Assembly: GCA_902623975.1 (NCBI GenBank)
Contig: CACNVR010000003.1
Coordinates: 55,938 to 119,937 of the forward strand
From: an uncultured Pelagibacteraceae bacterium
GTDB taxonomy: Bacteria > Pseudomonadota > Alphaproteobacteria > Pelagibacterales > Pelagibacteraceae
Direction of reading: 5' to 3'
Length of the DNA: 64,000 nt
Shown: one piece after another, positions 1-9,080 of the stretch
Layout: each line of letters opens with the position of its first letter
Numbering within the stretch: position 1 is the first letter of the stretch
Notes under the pieces: generated by a model
Database searches by the model: none
What the model was told of the DNA's origin: nothing
What the model saw: only the letters and a program-made list of their open reading frames with translations
Made by a program: the position numbers and the translations under genes

Positions 1-248
1 TCTTTAAGGCCAAGAGCTGTTGCTGCTCTTACTTCTTTAATGACATTTATTTTTTTGTCACCAGCAGAAACAAGCATGATTGTAAAGTCATCTTTATCCT
101 CTGCTGCTGCTGCTGCACCAGCTGCTGCTGGAGCTGCTGCTGCCATGGGTGTAACTCCCCATTTTTCTTCTAATTGTTTTGATAAATCTGCTGCCTCAGC
201 TACTGTAAGGCTTGATAGGTCTTCTATAATTTTATTAAGATCTGGCAT
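1..248 (-). CDS. rplL: 50S ribosomal protein L7/L12 (partial, runs off left edge)
   Basis: Reverse-strand reading [83 protein letters not shown]: typical L7/L12 with Ala-rich hinge; directly downstream of rplJ. Confidence 0.95.
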   Translation of the reverse strand, partial: MPDLNKIIEDLSSLTVAEAADLSKQLEEKWGVTPMAAAAPAAAGAAAAAEDKDDFTIMLVSAGDKKINVIKEVRAATALGLK

Positions 249-251
249 ATA

Positions 252-773
252 CTACTCTTTGGGTTGTTTTTCAGAATTTTCTGGGGACAAATTACTCATT
301 TTTTCTGATCGTGCAAGTAAAATACTAACTATTTTTGAAGCAGATGCATTCAAAATACCCACTATATTTGCCCTAGCTTCATCTAAAGTAGGTAAATTTG
401 CAACATTTAAAACCCCTGCTTGATCTAGGACTTCATTATCCATAAGTCCACCAATTAACTTCAGATTTTCATTGTCTTTAGCAAATTTGGATAATATTCG
501 TGCAGACATTATTGCGTCTTCACCAAACGCCACGGCCGTTGGACCCGTAAATAAATTTGCCAAATCTTTACATTTTGTTTTCTCAAGGGCAAGTTTAGTG
601 ATTCTATTTTTAGTAATTTTAAATATAATTCCATGTTCACGCATTTGTTTTCTCAATTCATCTAATTGGGGCATTGTCAAGCCTTTGTAATGAGTAACCA
701 TTATAGCTTTACTATTTTCAAATTGAGTAGTCATCTCAGAAATATAGTTTTGTTTTTGTTCCTTGGTCATCAT
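252..773 (-). CDS. rplJ: 50S ribosomal protein L10
   Basis: ORF 173 aa, L10 motifs (MVTHYKGLTMPQLDELRKQMRE), operon position. Confidence 0.95.
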   Translation of the reverse strand: MMTKEQKQNYISEMTTQFENSKAIMVTHYKGLTMPQLDELRKQMREHGIIFKITKNRITKLALEKTKCKDLANLFTGPTAVAFGEDAIMSARILSKFAKDNENLKLIGGLMDNEVLDQAGVLNVANLPTLDEARANIVGILNASASKIVSILLARSEKMSNLSPENSEKQPKE

Positions 774-777
774 AAGA

Positions 778-1467
778 TTAAATATTTTTTCCTAATTTGA
801 TTTTATACGAAACACCCATTGTTGAAGTAATAAATGCAGATTTTATTAAATCTCCTTTAAGTGTATTATTAGATTTTTCTTTTTCTAAAGTTTCTATTAT
901 TGCATTAAAATTTTTAATTAATTTATCATCACTAAAAGATTTTTTCCCAATACTTACTCCTATATTTCCATCTTTATCATTTCTCAATTCTGCTTGACCT
1001 GATTTAGCGTCAGTAACTGCTTTCTTTAAATCTTCTGTGACTGAACCTAATTTTGGATTTGGCATTAATCCTTTTGGGCCTAAAATTTTACCAAGTTTTG
1101 ACAATTTTATCATCATTGAAGGAGTGCAAATTAGTTTTTCAAAATTCATTTCTCCACTTTTAATTTTTTCAACTAAATCGTCTCCTCCAACTATATCTGC
1201 TCCTGCGCTTTTAGCATCTTTTGCTTTTGCTTCCTCACAAACTACAGCTACTTTAATTTTTTTTCCTGATCCACCTGGAAGATTAACAACAGTTCTTATA
1301 TTAATTTCATTTTTCTTTTGCTTGTTATTAATTTGAAAACTTAAATCTACAGACTCATCAAATTTTGTTGTGCAATTTTTTTTTACTAATGATAATGCTT
1401 TTTCAATTACCTCTGAAGGTAAATTGGAAGTTTTTTCTGGTAATTTTTTATATCTTTTAGAGCTCAT
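778..1467 (-). CDS. rplA: 50S ribosomal protein L1
   Basis: ORF 229 aa; LGKILGPKGLMPNPKLGSV motif. Confidence 0.97.
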   Translation of the reverse strand: MSSKRYKKLPEKTSNLPSEVIEKALSLVKKNCTTKFDESVDLSFQINNKQKKNEINIRTVVNLPGGSGKKIKVAVVCEEAKAKDAKSAGADIVGGDDLVEKIKSGEMNFEKLICTPSMMIKLSKLGKILGPKGLMPNPKLGSVTEDLKKAVTDAKSGQAELRNDKDGNIGVSIGKKSFSDDKLIKNFNAIIETLEKEKSNNTLKGDLIKSAFITSTMGVSYKIKLGKNI

Positions 1468-1898
1468 TATTCTTTTACCTCTATTCCCATTGAACGTGCT
1501 GATCCAGAAATTATTTTGACTGCCTGTTCTAAATCTAAAGCATTCAAGTCTGCCATTTTTTGTTTTGCAATTTCTTCAGCTTGTTTTTTTGTAATTGAAG
1601 CAACAATATTTCTTCCTGGTTCCTTAGAACCACTTTTTAATTTTGCAGCTTCTCTGATATAAAAAGAGGCTGGTGGAGATTTAATTTTAAAATCGAATTT
1701 TTTGTCTTTGTAAACAGTAATTTCTACTGGCACAGGCTTTCCTGCTAACGATTTAGTTTTATCATTAAAAGCTTTACAAAACTCCATTATATTAACACCC
1801 CGTTGTCCTAGTGCTGGACCAACTGGTGGTGCTGGGTTAGCTTGACCACCTTTAATTTGCAATTTTATAAAACCACTAATTTCTTTTTTTGCTGCCAT
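1467..1898 (-). CDS. rplK: 50S ribosomal protein L11
   Basis: ORF 143 aa; [29 protein letters not shown] motif. Confidence 0.97.
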   Translation of the reverse strand: MAAKKEISGFIKLQIKGGQANPAPPVGPALGQRGVNIMEFCKAFNDKTKSLAGKPVPVEITVYKDKKFDFKIKSPPASFYIREAAKLKSGSKEPGRNIVASITKKQAEEIAKQKMADLNALDLEQAVKIISGSARSMGIEVKE

Positions 1899-2428
1899 TA
1901 ACTTACTTTCTCAACTTGGTTATACTCTAAATCAACTGGTGTTGGTCTACCAAAAATTGAAACTGAAACCTTCAGTCTAGATTTTTCCTCATCTATATCT
2001 TCAACCATTCCACTAAATGAAGCAAAAGGTCCATCAACTACTTGAACTTTTTCTCCAACGCTGTACTCTATACCAGATTTTGGCTGGGCTACACCATCTT
2101 TAATTTGACCTAAAATTTTCTCAATTTCTTTATCAGAAACTGGAACAGGCATTCCTTTGGATCCTAAAAAGCCACTTACTCTCTTAATATTTTTAATCAT
2201 ATGATAAATATTATTATCCATTTCACTTTTAATTAGCACATATCCTGGAAAGTATTTCTTTTTTCTTTGTATTCTTTTGCCTCTTTTTACTTCAGTAACA
2301 TCATGAGTCGGAACAACTATTTCATCAAATTTATCTGCAATTTTTGCTTTTTCGGCTTCTTCTTTAATAAGACCTGCAACTTTATTCTCAAAACTAGAAT
2401 GTGATTGAACTATGTACCAATTTTTCAT
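1898..2428 (-). CDS. nusG: Transcription termination/antitermination protein NusG
   Basis: ORF 176 aa; [26 protein letters not shown] region [17 protein letters not shown]. Confidence 0.96.
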   Translation of the reverse strand: MKNWYIVQSHSSFENKVAGLIKEEAEKAKIADKFDEIVVPTHDVTEVKRGKRIQRKKKYFPGYVLIKSEMDNNIYHMIKNIKRVSGFLGSKGMPVPVSDKEIEKILGQIKDGVAQPKSGIEYSVGEKVQVVDGPFASFSGMVEDIDEEKSRLKVSVSIFGRPTPVDLEYNQVEKVS

Positions 2429-2619
2429 TAAATACTCACTTTAAGTAAAATTTCTAAAAAAAATTTCAAAAACTGATCAAGAAGAAGAAAAAATAAAGAC
2501 ATCACAACAGCCATAATAAATACCATCAATGCACCTTGAAGAGTTTCTTTACCGGTTGGCCATGAAACTTTGAATGCTTCTTGTTTTACTTCCTGTATAA
2601 ATTTAATAGGGTTTTTCAT
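2428..2619 (-). CDS. secE: Preprotein translocase subunit SecE
   Basis: 63 aa, single TM, KVSWPTGKETLQ motif, adjacent to nusG. Confidence 0.93.
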   Translation of the reverse strand: MKNPIKFIQEVKQEAFKVSWPTGKETLQGALMVFIMAVVMSLFFLLLDQFLKFFLEILLKVSI

Positions 2620-2640
2620 ATTTATTTTACTTACATTAAT

Positions 2641-2716
2641 TGGCAGGAGCGGAGGGACTCGAACCCTCAGCCTCCGGTTTTGGAGACCGGCGCTCTACCA
2701 ATTGAGCTACACTCCT
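2641..2716 (-). tRNA. tRNA-Trp (anticodon CCA)
   Basis: Reverse complement AGGAGTGTAGCTCAATTGGTAGAGCGCCGGTCTCCAAAACCGGAGGCTGAGGGTTCGAGTCCCTCCGCTCCTGCCA folds as a cloverleaf; encoded CCA. Confidence 0.95.
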
Positions 2717-2725
2717 ATATAGAGC

Positions 2726-3916
2726 TTACTCTATAATTTTAGTTACTACTCCAGCTCCCACAGTTCTTCCACCTTCTCTAATTGCAAAATTCAATTTCTC
2801 AGACATCGCAATTGGTGTGATTAATTTAACAGTGAATTTCGCATCATCACCTGGCATAACCATTTCTGTTCCAGCTGGTAATTCAACTTCACCTGTCACA
2901 TCTGTCGTTCTAAAGTAAAACTGAGGTCTATACTTCGTAAAGAATGGTGTATGTCTTCCACCTTCTTCCTTTTTAAGAACGTATGCTTGAGCCTCAAATT
3001 TTGTGTGCGGCGTCACTGATCCAGGCTTACAAAGAACTTGACCTCTTTCGATATCATTTCTTTCAACACCTCTTAAAAGTACTCCAACATTATCTCCTGC
3101 TTCACCTGAGTCTAAAAGTTTTCTAAACATTTCTACACCTGTGCAAACAGATTTTTTTGTTTCTCTGATACCAACAATTTCAAGTTCATCACCAGTTTTA
3201 AGTACACCGGACTCCACTCTTCCTGTTGCAACTGTACCTCTTCCTGAAATTGAGAATACATCTTCAACTGGCATCAAAAAATCTTTATCTTTTGGTCTGT
3301 CTGGCTGAGGAATAAATTCATCTACATTTTTCATTAATTCTAAAATTGAATTTTTTCCAATTTCATCATCTCTACCTTCAACAGCTGCAAGTGCTGAACC
3401 CTTAGCAATTGGAGTTTTGTCGCCTGGGAACTTGTAAGAAGTTAATAATTCTTTTATTTCTTCTTCAACAAGATCTATCATTTCTTTATCATCTACTTGA
3501 TCAACTTTATTTAAGTAAACACAAATAGCAGGAACACCAACTTGTCTTGCTAGCAAAATGTGTTCTCTTGTTTGTGGCATTGGGCCATCTGCAGCATTTA
3601 CAACTAAAATAGCTCCATCCATTTGTGCTGCACCAGTAATCATATTTTTTACATAGTCAGCATGACCAGGACAGTCTACGTGAGCGTAGTGTCTTTTTTC
3701 TGTTTCGTATTCTACGTGTGCGGTAGAAATTGTAATTCCTCTTTCTTTTTCCTCAGGAGCTTTATCAATTTGATCATAAGCTACTGCTTGAGCTCCTCCT
3801 GTTTCAGATAAAACTTTTGTAATAGCTGCAGTTAGAGTTGTTTTACCATGATCGACGTGACCAATTGTACCTATATTACAATGTGGTTTATTTCTTACAA
3901 ATTTTTCTTTTGACAT
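2726..3916 (-). CDS. tuf: Elongation factor Tu
   Basis: ORF 396 aa; [21 protein letters not shown]. Confidence 0.98.
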   Translation of the reverse strand: MSKEKFVRNKPHCNIGTIGHVDHGKTTLTAAITKVLSETGGAQAVAYDQIDKAPEEKERGITISTAHVEYETEKRHYAHVDCPGHADYVKNMITGAAQMDGAILVVNAADGPMPQTREHILLARQVGVPAICVYLNKVDQVDDKEMIDLVEEEIKELLTSYKFPGDKTPIAKGSALAAVEGRDDEIGKNSILELMKNVDEFIPQPDRPKDKDFLMPVEDVFSISGRGTVATGRVESGVLKTGDELEIVGIRETKKSVCTGVEMFRKLLDSGEAGDNVGVLLRGVERNDIERGQVLCKPGSVTPHTKFEAQAYVLKKEEGGRHTPFFTKYRPQFYFRTTDVTGEVELPAGTEMVMPGDDAKFTVKLITPIAMSEKLNFAIREGGRTVGAGVVTKIIE

Positions 3917-3957
3917 TACTTTTAATCCTCACTTTTCTTTTTAATTTTACTTTTTCT

Positions 3958-4031
3958 TGGAGCGGGTAAAGGGAATCGAACCCTTACATCCAGCTTGGAA
4001 GGCTAGCGTTCTACCATTGAACTACACCCGC
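3958..4031 (-). tRNA. tRNA-Gly (anticodon TCC)
   Basis: Reverse complement GCGGGTGTAGTTCAATGGTAGAACGCTAGCCTTCCAAGCTGGATGTAAGGGTTCGATTCCCTTTACCCGCTCCA. Confidence 0.95.
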
Positions 4032-4077
4032 ACAACCCCAAGAGTATCACTCCATTATCATATAAAGTTTTATTGAA

Positions 4078-4163
4078 TGGTGGAGGGGGAAAGATTCGAA
4101 CTTTCGAAGACCGAAGTCAACGGGTTTACAGCCCGCCCCATTTGACCGCTCTGGAACCCCTCC
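4078..4163 (-). tRNA. tRNA-Tyr (anticodon GTA), long variable arm
   Basis: Reverse complement GGAGGGGTTCCAGAGCGGTCAAATGGGGCGGGCTGTAAACCCGTTGACTTCGGTCTTCGAAAGTTCGAATCTTTCCCCCTCCACCA. Confidence 0.94.
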
Positions 4164-4293
4164 CTTAGGGGAAGTGTCCCCTTGTTCAATAAAGCTTCAA
4201 ACAACAAGCGTTTTATATATTTTATTTATGCAAATGCAATATGTGATTTAAAGGGAAAATATTAAAAAAAACGTGTAAAACTAGGTAAATTTT

Positions 4294-5040
4294 ATGAACA
4301 AATCCTCTTTTTTCATAGTTGGACAGCATGCGGTGATTGAAGCTCTCAAAAACCCTAGAAGAAAGGTTTTAAGAGTTTTTTTGACGGAGGAAAGTAAGAA
4401 AAATATTCATAGAAAAAGTCCTAACAAAAATTTACTTAATGATACTAAGGTTTATTATAAAACTAAAAAAGAATTAGATAAATATAGCACAAAAGAAAAC
4501 TTACTACATCAAGGCTATGTTGCAGAAATTGAGCACCTTGAAAAACCAATTTTAAAAGAATTTATTAAAAATAAAGCAGACTTAACTTTAGTTTGTCTTG
4601 ATGGTGTCACAGATCCTAGAAACATTGGCTCACTCATAAGAAGTGCTGCATCGTTTAACATAGATGGTATCATTATGAAAGAAAGGCATTTTCCTAGTGA
4701 GAGTAAATTAATGTATAAATCAGCAAGTGGATCAATTGAATATATAAATATTTTTGAGGTATCAAATATCAATTCGACTTTAAAAAATCTTAAAGAAAAG
4801 AATTTTTGGGTTTATGGATTTGATGGAAATGGAAAAAAGGAATTTACTGAAGTTGAATGGAAAGGAAATAATATATTATTATTTGGATCTGAGGGATCAG
4901 GCATGCATCAACATACATCTAAATATGCAGATTTTTTAGTAAAAATAGATATAAATGAAAAAGTTGAAAGTTTAAATATATCTAATAGTGCAGCTATTGT
5001 ATTTCATCACTTATGCTACTTAAAAAAAAGAGTTGATTAA
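4294..5040 (+). CDS. rlmB: SpoU/TrmH-family 23S rRNA (guanosine-2'-O-)-methyltransferase RlmB-like
   Basis: ORF 248 aa; GQHAVIEALKNP, LDGVTDPRNIGSLIRSA, LFGSEGSGM, LNISNSAAIVF SPOUT motifs. Confidence 0.88.
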   Translation: MNKSSFFIVGQHAVIEALKNPRRKVLRVFLTEESKKNIHRKSPNKNLLNDTKVYYKTKKELDKYSTKENLLHQGYVAEIEHLEKPILKEFIKNKADLTLVCLDGVTDPRNIGSLIRSAASFNIDGIIMKERHFPSESKLMYKSASGSIEYINIFEVSNINSTLKNLKEKNFWVYGFDGNGKKEFTEVEWKGNNILLFGSEGSGMHQHTSKYADFLVKIDINEKVESLNISNSAAIVFHHLCYLKKRVD

Positions 5041-5069
5041 TTTTAAAATTATTAATAATTATTGCACAC

Positions 5070-5145
5070 GCCCTTGTAGCTCAGCTGGTAGAGCAATTGA
5101 TTTGTAATCAATAGGTCCGCGGTTCGAATCCGTGCGGGGGCACCA
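5070..5145 (+). tRNA. tRNA-Thr (anticodon TGT)
   Basis: GCCCTTGTAGCTCAGCTGGTAGAGCAATTGATTTGTAATCAATAGGTCCGCGGTTCGAATCCGTGCGGGGGCACCA; acceptor stem contains two T-G wobble pairs. Confidence 0.93.
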
Positions 5146-5204
5146 TCATTCAATAAAATCAACGTTTCATAAATATTTATTAGTATTGTTTTTAAATAAT
5201 TAAA

Positions 5205-5234
5205 TTGACTTTTTTTTTAAAAAAATGATATGCT
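5205..5234 (+). promoter_or_regulatory. Putative sigma70-type promoter (TTGACT - 18 bp - TATGCT)
   Basis: Hexamer matches at 5205-5210 and 5229-5234; ATG of next gene at 5240. Confidence 0.5.
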
Positions 5235-5239
5235 AATTT

Positions 5240-5701
5240 ATGAAAAATTTAATCTCTTTATTTATAATTGGAATCATAGTTGCATCTTGTGCTGGAAGTG
5301 CCCAACACGAAGTTGTTTCAGCTAATAGAGCTGGTGATGCTAGATTAGATTGTAAAGAACTAGATGCAGAAATTGTGAGAGCACAAGTTATAATCGACGG
5401 AGTTAATCAAGATAAGCAAGGTATTAGTGGTGCGGACTGGGTTGATGGAATTTTATGGTTTCCATTTAATTTGATTGCTAAAAATCAAAATTATAAGAAC
5501 GCTACTCAAGCAGCTGACAGAAGAATTGCAACATTACAAAACTACAAAGATAAAAAAGGATGCGATAGTAATACAAAACAAATTAAAGCTAAAACTGCTA
5601 GCATTGTTGAAGAGTTAAATGAGTTAAATGCAATGTATAAAGCTGGAGATATCACAAAATCTGAATTTGAAGCTGCTAAAAGAAATCTTTTAAATAACTA
5701 A
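5240..5701 (+). CDS. Putative lipoprotein with C-terminal SHOCT-like domain
   Basis: N-terminal lipobox (IVASC); C-terminus IVEELNELNAMYKAGDITKSEFEAAKRNLLNN resembles SHOCT. Confidence 0.7.
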   Translation: MKNLISLFIIGIIVASCAGSAQHEVVSANRAGDARLDCKELDAEIVRAQVIIDGVNQDKQGISGADWVDGILWFPFNLIAKNQNYKNATQAADRRIATLQNYKDKKGCDSNTKQIKAKTASIVEELNELNAMYKAGDITKSEFEAAKRNLLNN

Positions 5702-5704
5702 ATT

Positions 5705-6523
5705 TTAATTACAAAAAACAAATACAGTAGTACTCTCTAACAACTTTAATAATCCATCTCTAGATTTACCAAAAGATAAGTAAGTTGTGGATGTTTTGAT
5801 TTTATTTGCAGTTAAAAAATTTTCTATTGTTGAAGATTTTATCGCAAAGTTTGTTCCCTCAGATATAGAAGCATCCAATTTCATATTAGCAACACCCACT
5901 AAATCTCCAGAACTTTCATCCACTATCGGTCCTCCACTGTTACCAGGGTTAAGTGCAGCATCTACTTGGATCATTGTAGATGAGTCATCTGGTCCTTTAA
6001 GGGCACTAATAATGCCAGAAGTAAATTTTAAATCATCACTCACATATTTCCCAAAAGGATAGCCAACTGCTATTACTCTTTGTAATTTCTCAGGTTCGCT
6101 ATTTGTTAATTTTAAAAATTTATTATTTCTAATTTTTGATGCACGTAATAATGACATATCAAGATGTCTATCATTAGCAATTATTTCAGCATCAATAGTT
6201 TCTCTATTATATTTAATTTTTACATTAGCATCACAATCTTCGATTACGTGATAATTAGTTAGGAGATATCCACCCTTTGCAATAAAAAATGCTGTGCCTT
6301 GAGATGAATAATCTTTATTTTCAGTTTTTTTGGTTGACGTTTTTTTACATGTTGGAGATGAATTGCTACCTAAAATTTTTTTTTTTGCTTTTACACACTC
6401 CGCTCTTGATAGTAATCCATCATCATACATCTTATCAATTTTTCTCAAGTCTTTAGATTTACTTGCATAAGAGTTACTTATTGAAACAAATAAGATGACA
6501 ATTAAACTTATAAAAAATCGCAT
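5705..6523 (-). CDS. Secreted trypsin-like (HtrA/DegP-type) serine protease with N-terminal SHOCT-like segment
   Basis: Signal peptide; triad motifs TNYHVIED, RHLDMSLL, NPGNSGGPIVD; N-terminal LRKIDKMYDDGLLSRAECVKAKKKIL. Confidence 0.85.
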   Translation of the reverse strand: MRFFISLIVILFVSISNSYASKSKDLRKIDKMYDDGLLSRAECVKAKKKILGSNSSPTCKKTSTKKTENKDYSSQGTAFFIAKGGYLLTNYHVIEDCDANVKIKYNRETIDAEIIANDRHLDMSLLRASKIRNNKFLKLTNSEPEKLQRVIAVGYPFGKYVSDDLKFTSGIISALKGPDDSSTMIQVDAALNPGNSGGPIVDESSGDLVGVANMKLDASISEGTNFAIKSSTIENFLTANKIKTSTTYLSFGKSRDGLLKLLESTTVFVFCN

Positions 6524-6554
6524 GATAAAAACTTATTAAAATTGATTATAATTT

Positions 6555-7364
6555 TCAAATATAATCTTTAAACTCATCTTTGACTTCTTTAGCCCATTCT
6601 TTGATCTTTTTACTTCTATTTTCTGGAAAAGGATGTGTACTTGTAAATTCAGGTAGGTTCTTTTTAATTTTGACAATTAGATCAGGATTAGATTTATATT
6701 TTTTTACTTTTTCTCTATACTCATGAAGATTATCCCAAAATTTTGCAGCTTCATTAGGATTATATCCTGCTAGCGTCATAAATACTACGCCCAAATAATC
6801 TGCTTCAGACTCTTGCTTCCTGCTCCAGGGTAAAAAGAAACCAAGCTCAGCAAATATTTCTGCTATACCTAAAGTAAGGATGTCCCATGTCAGCCTGTGG
6901 CTTATTCTTTCGTGAATGTGTTTTGCTATAACATGACCCATCTCATGACCCATTATTGCAGCAATTTGATCATCATTATCACAGAACTCAACAATTCTTC
7001 GAAAGAAAACTACTTTAGCATTGGCCATTGCAAAAGCATTTAAATTTCGTTTATCATCTACAACATTAATTTCATAATCAAGATTATATTTTGTAAAATC
7101 TAAATTTTTTATCTCAAAATATTTTTTAATTGCCCCCTGTATCTTTAAACCAATATCAAATACCCTGTTATACATATCCATATCTTGAATAAGTAAATTA
7201 TCATCCAGATAATCATAATAGTATTTATCGCTTACCCACCTAACCCACTTATCAGGTATTAAATTTAATTGAGTTCTATTGGTTACAGGTACTTTTGCAC
7301 AAGATTTAATAAATGGTAATGTAAATAAAGATGCTAATAACCTAAAAAAAAATCTTCTTCTCAC
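6555..7364 (-). CDS. M48-family metalloprotease, membrane/periplasmic
   Basis: HEMGH zinc motif (AAIMGHEMGHVIAKH), ESEADYLG, N-terminal PVTNRTQLNLIP typical of LoiP/BepA-like peptidases. Confidence 0.9.
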   Translation of the reverse strand: MRRRFFFRLLASLFTLPFIKSCAKVPVTNRTQLNLIPDKWVRWVSDKYYYDYLDDNLLIQDMDMYNRVFDIGLKIQGAIKKYFEIKNLDFTKYNLDYEINVVDDKRNLNAFAMANAKVVFFRRIVEFCDNDDQIAAIMGHEMGHVIAKHIHERISHRLTWDILTLGIAEIFAELGFFLPWSRKQESEADYLGVVFMTLAGYNPNEAAKFWDNLHEYREKVKKYKSNPDLIVKIKKNLPEFTSTHPFPENRSKKIKEWAKEVKDEFKDYI

Positions 7365-7370
7365 TTTATT

Positions 7371-7955
7371 CTAATTTAATATTTTCTTTTTGGCTTTATC
7401 AAATTCTTCTTTAGATAAAACTCCTGACTTATAAAGTTCATTTAATTCTTTTAACTTTTTAACGATATTATCATCATCAACTTTTTTTTCAGACGTCTCT
7501 TTTTTCTTTGTAATTTTAGGTTTTGTCTCTTTAGGTTTATTTCCATAAAAACCGTAATCTTCTAATAAAGATCTAATTTCGGATCTAGAAGCTTTTCTTG
7601 AAACTTTATAATTTATTTGATTCCAAACTATTTTTCTGCCTCTAGCAAATATGTAACATCTTTCACCAGATCTCTTTCTACATAATTGTAAAGCTTGAAT
7701 TGGTTCATTGACACAACTTTGACCACTTGGACAATAAGTATAACCATAATCTCTTCCAGATTTAGATACTGCAAAGTGACTTGGTACTCCTCTAACATTA
7801 CCGGATTTGTTACGGACTGCATTTATATCAAAATAATGCAATACACCATCTAATACTAAATTAGAAAGTTTTACTTCCCCGGATCCAGTAGTTGTAGAAA
7901 ATGAATAATTAGTATTTAAAAACAAAAAAACACAGATCAAAAACAGTTTTTTCAT
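7371..7955 (-). CDS. Secreted hypothetical protein with C-terminal SHOCT-like domain
   Basis: Signal peptide; Cys-containing core (CPSGQSC...LCRKRSGERCYIFARG); C-terminus IVKKLKELNELYKSGVLSKEEFDKAKKKILN. Confidence 0.7.
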   Translation of the reverse strand: MKKLFLICVFLFLNTNYSFSTTTGSGEVKLSNLVLDGVLHYFDINAVRNKSGNVRGVPSHFAVSKSGRDYGYTYCPSGQSCVNEPIQALQLCRKRSGERCYIFARGRKIVWNQINYKVSRKASRSEIRSLLEDYGFYGNKPKETKPKITKKKETSEKKVDDDNIVKKLKELNELYKSGVLSKEEFDKAKKKILN

Positions 7956-8011
7956 ATTTATAAATTAACATAAGAGAAATTTATTTAAATATATTTTTTA
8001 ATTAATAATTA

Positions 8012-9073
8012 CTATTTATTAAAAAAAACTTTGATTTGATATGTAGTAAAGTTGAATATATTTTTTCTATTTTTAAAAAATTCATAATACCATTTTGTGG
8101 TAAGTTGAATTGCATCTTCAATCCTCAATTTAGACTGCCAATTAATATCTTTTTTTATAAATTTACTAGATAATCTCAAAAATTTCTTTTCTTTAAAATG
8201 AATATTTTTAAATCTAAATTTAATCTTTATAAGATTTGAATTGTCTATAAATTTTTTGATTAAAAGTTTTACCTTGATATCTTTATTTGATTTTGGTCCA
8301 ATATTGTAGATAAGAGATTTTTCTGATACTTTTTTTCCTTTAACTAAAATTACTTTTAGGATTCCTTCAACTACATCTAAAATATGTTGCCAAGGACGTG
8401 TTGCATTAGGATTTCTAAGATAGATGTTTTTTTTCTTAAAGTTTGATAAAAATAAATCTGGTATTAATCTAGTTTTTTCCCAATCTCCTCCACCAATAAT
8501 ATTTCCTGCTCTGATGAGAAAAACATTTTTTTTCTTCTTAAAAAATGACAATTTGTAACTATTAGAAATTAAGTCTTGAGCAGATTTACTGGCACTGTAT
8601 GGATCTTCACCACCTAAAGGAGAATTTTCATTTAAATTGTTATTATCTAAGTTTTTATAAACTTTATCTGATGTAAAAATTACTATATTTTTTAAGCTAC
8701 TTAAATTTTTTGCAACTTCAAAAAGTTTAACTGTGCCCATTACATTTGTTTCATAACTATTTTTTGTTTGAATATACGATTGAGATACAAGTGGTTGGGA
8801 TGCTAAATGAATAAGAATTTCAGGTTTAAACCTAATTAAAGTACTTCGATAAGACTCTATATTTTTAATATCATCATTAATTGTTTTTATTCTTCTTCTA
8901 TATTCAGGAAAATTTGACAAATATTTATTGTCTTTTTTTTTTAATGAATAACCTAAAATTTTGGAACCTAACAAAGATAAAGTTAAAGATACATAAGATC
9001 CAACAAAACCAGAGTTACCTGTAATTAAAATTTTTTTTCCCTTGAAATATTTTTGATAAGATTTCCAATTCAT
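8012..9073 (-). CDS. rfbG: CDP-glucose 4,6-dehydratase-like NAD-dependent epimerase/dehydratase
   Basis: KKILITGNSGFVGSYVSLTL Rossmann motif, YSASKSAQDL (YxxxK), NATRPWQHILDVVEGIL; partner cytidylyltransferase nearby. Confidence 0.85.
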   Translation of the reverse strand: MNWKSYQKYFKGKKILITGNSGFVGSYVSLTLSLLGSKILGYSLKKKDNKYLSNFPEYRRRIKTINDDIKNIESYRSTLIRFKPEILIHLASQPLVSQSYIQTKNSYETNVMGTVKLFEVAKNLSSLKNIVIFTSDKVYKNLDNNNLNENSPLGGEDPYSASKSAQDLISNSYKLSFFKKKKNVFLIRAGNIIGGGDWEKTRLIPDLFLSNFKKKNIYLRNPNATRPWQHILDVVEGILKVILVKGKKVSEKSLIYNIGPKSNKDIKVKLLIKKFIDNSNLIKIKFRFKNIHFKEKKFLRLSSKFIKKDINWQSKLRIEDAIQLTTKWYYEFFKNRKNIFNFTTYQIKVFFNK

Positions 9074-9080
9074 ATTTAAT

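Noticed and set aside
105-145. GCTGCTGCT-type repeat tract
   Set aside because: Ala-rich flexible hinge codons of L7/L12, normal for the family
40-423. Plus-strand ORF of 127 aa
   Set aside because: Antisense to rplL and rplJ, low-complexity Ala tract mirrors the L7/L12 hinge; not a gene
3623-3811. Plus-strand Cys-rich 62 aa ORF
   Set aside because: Antisense within tuf
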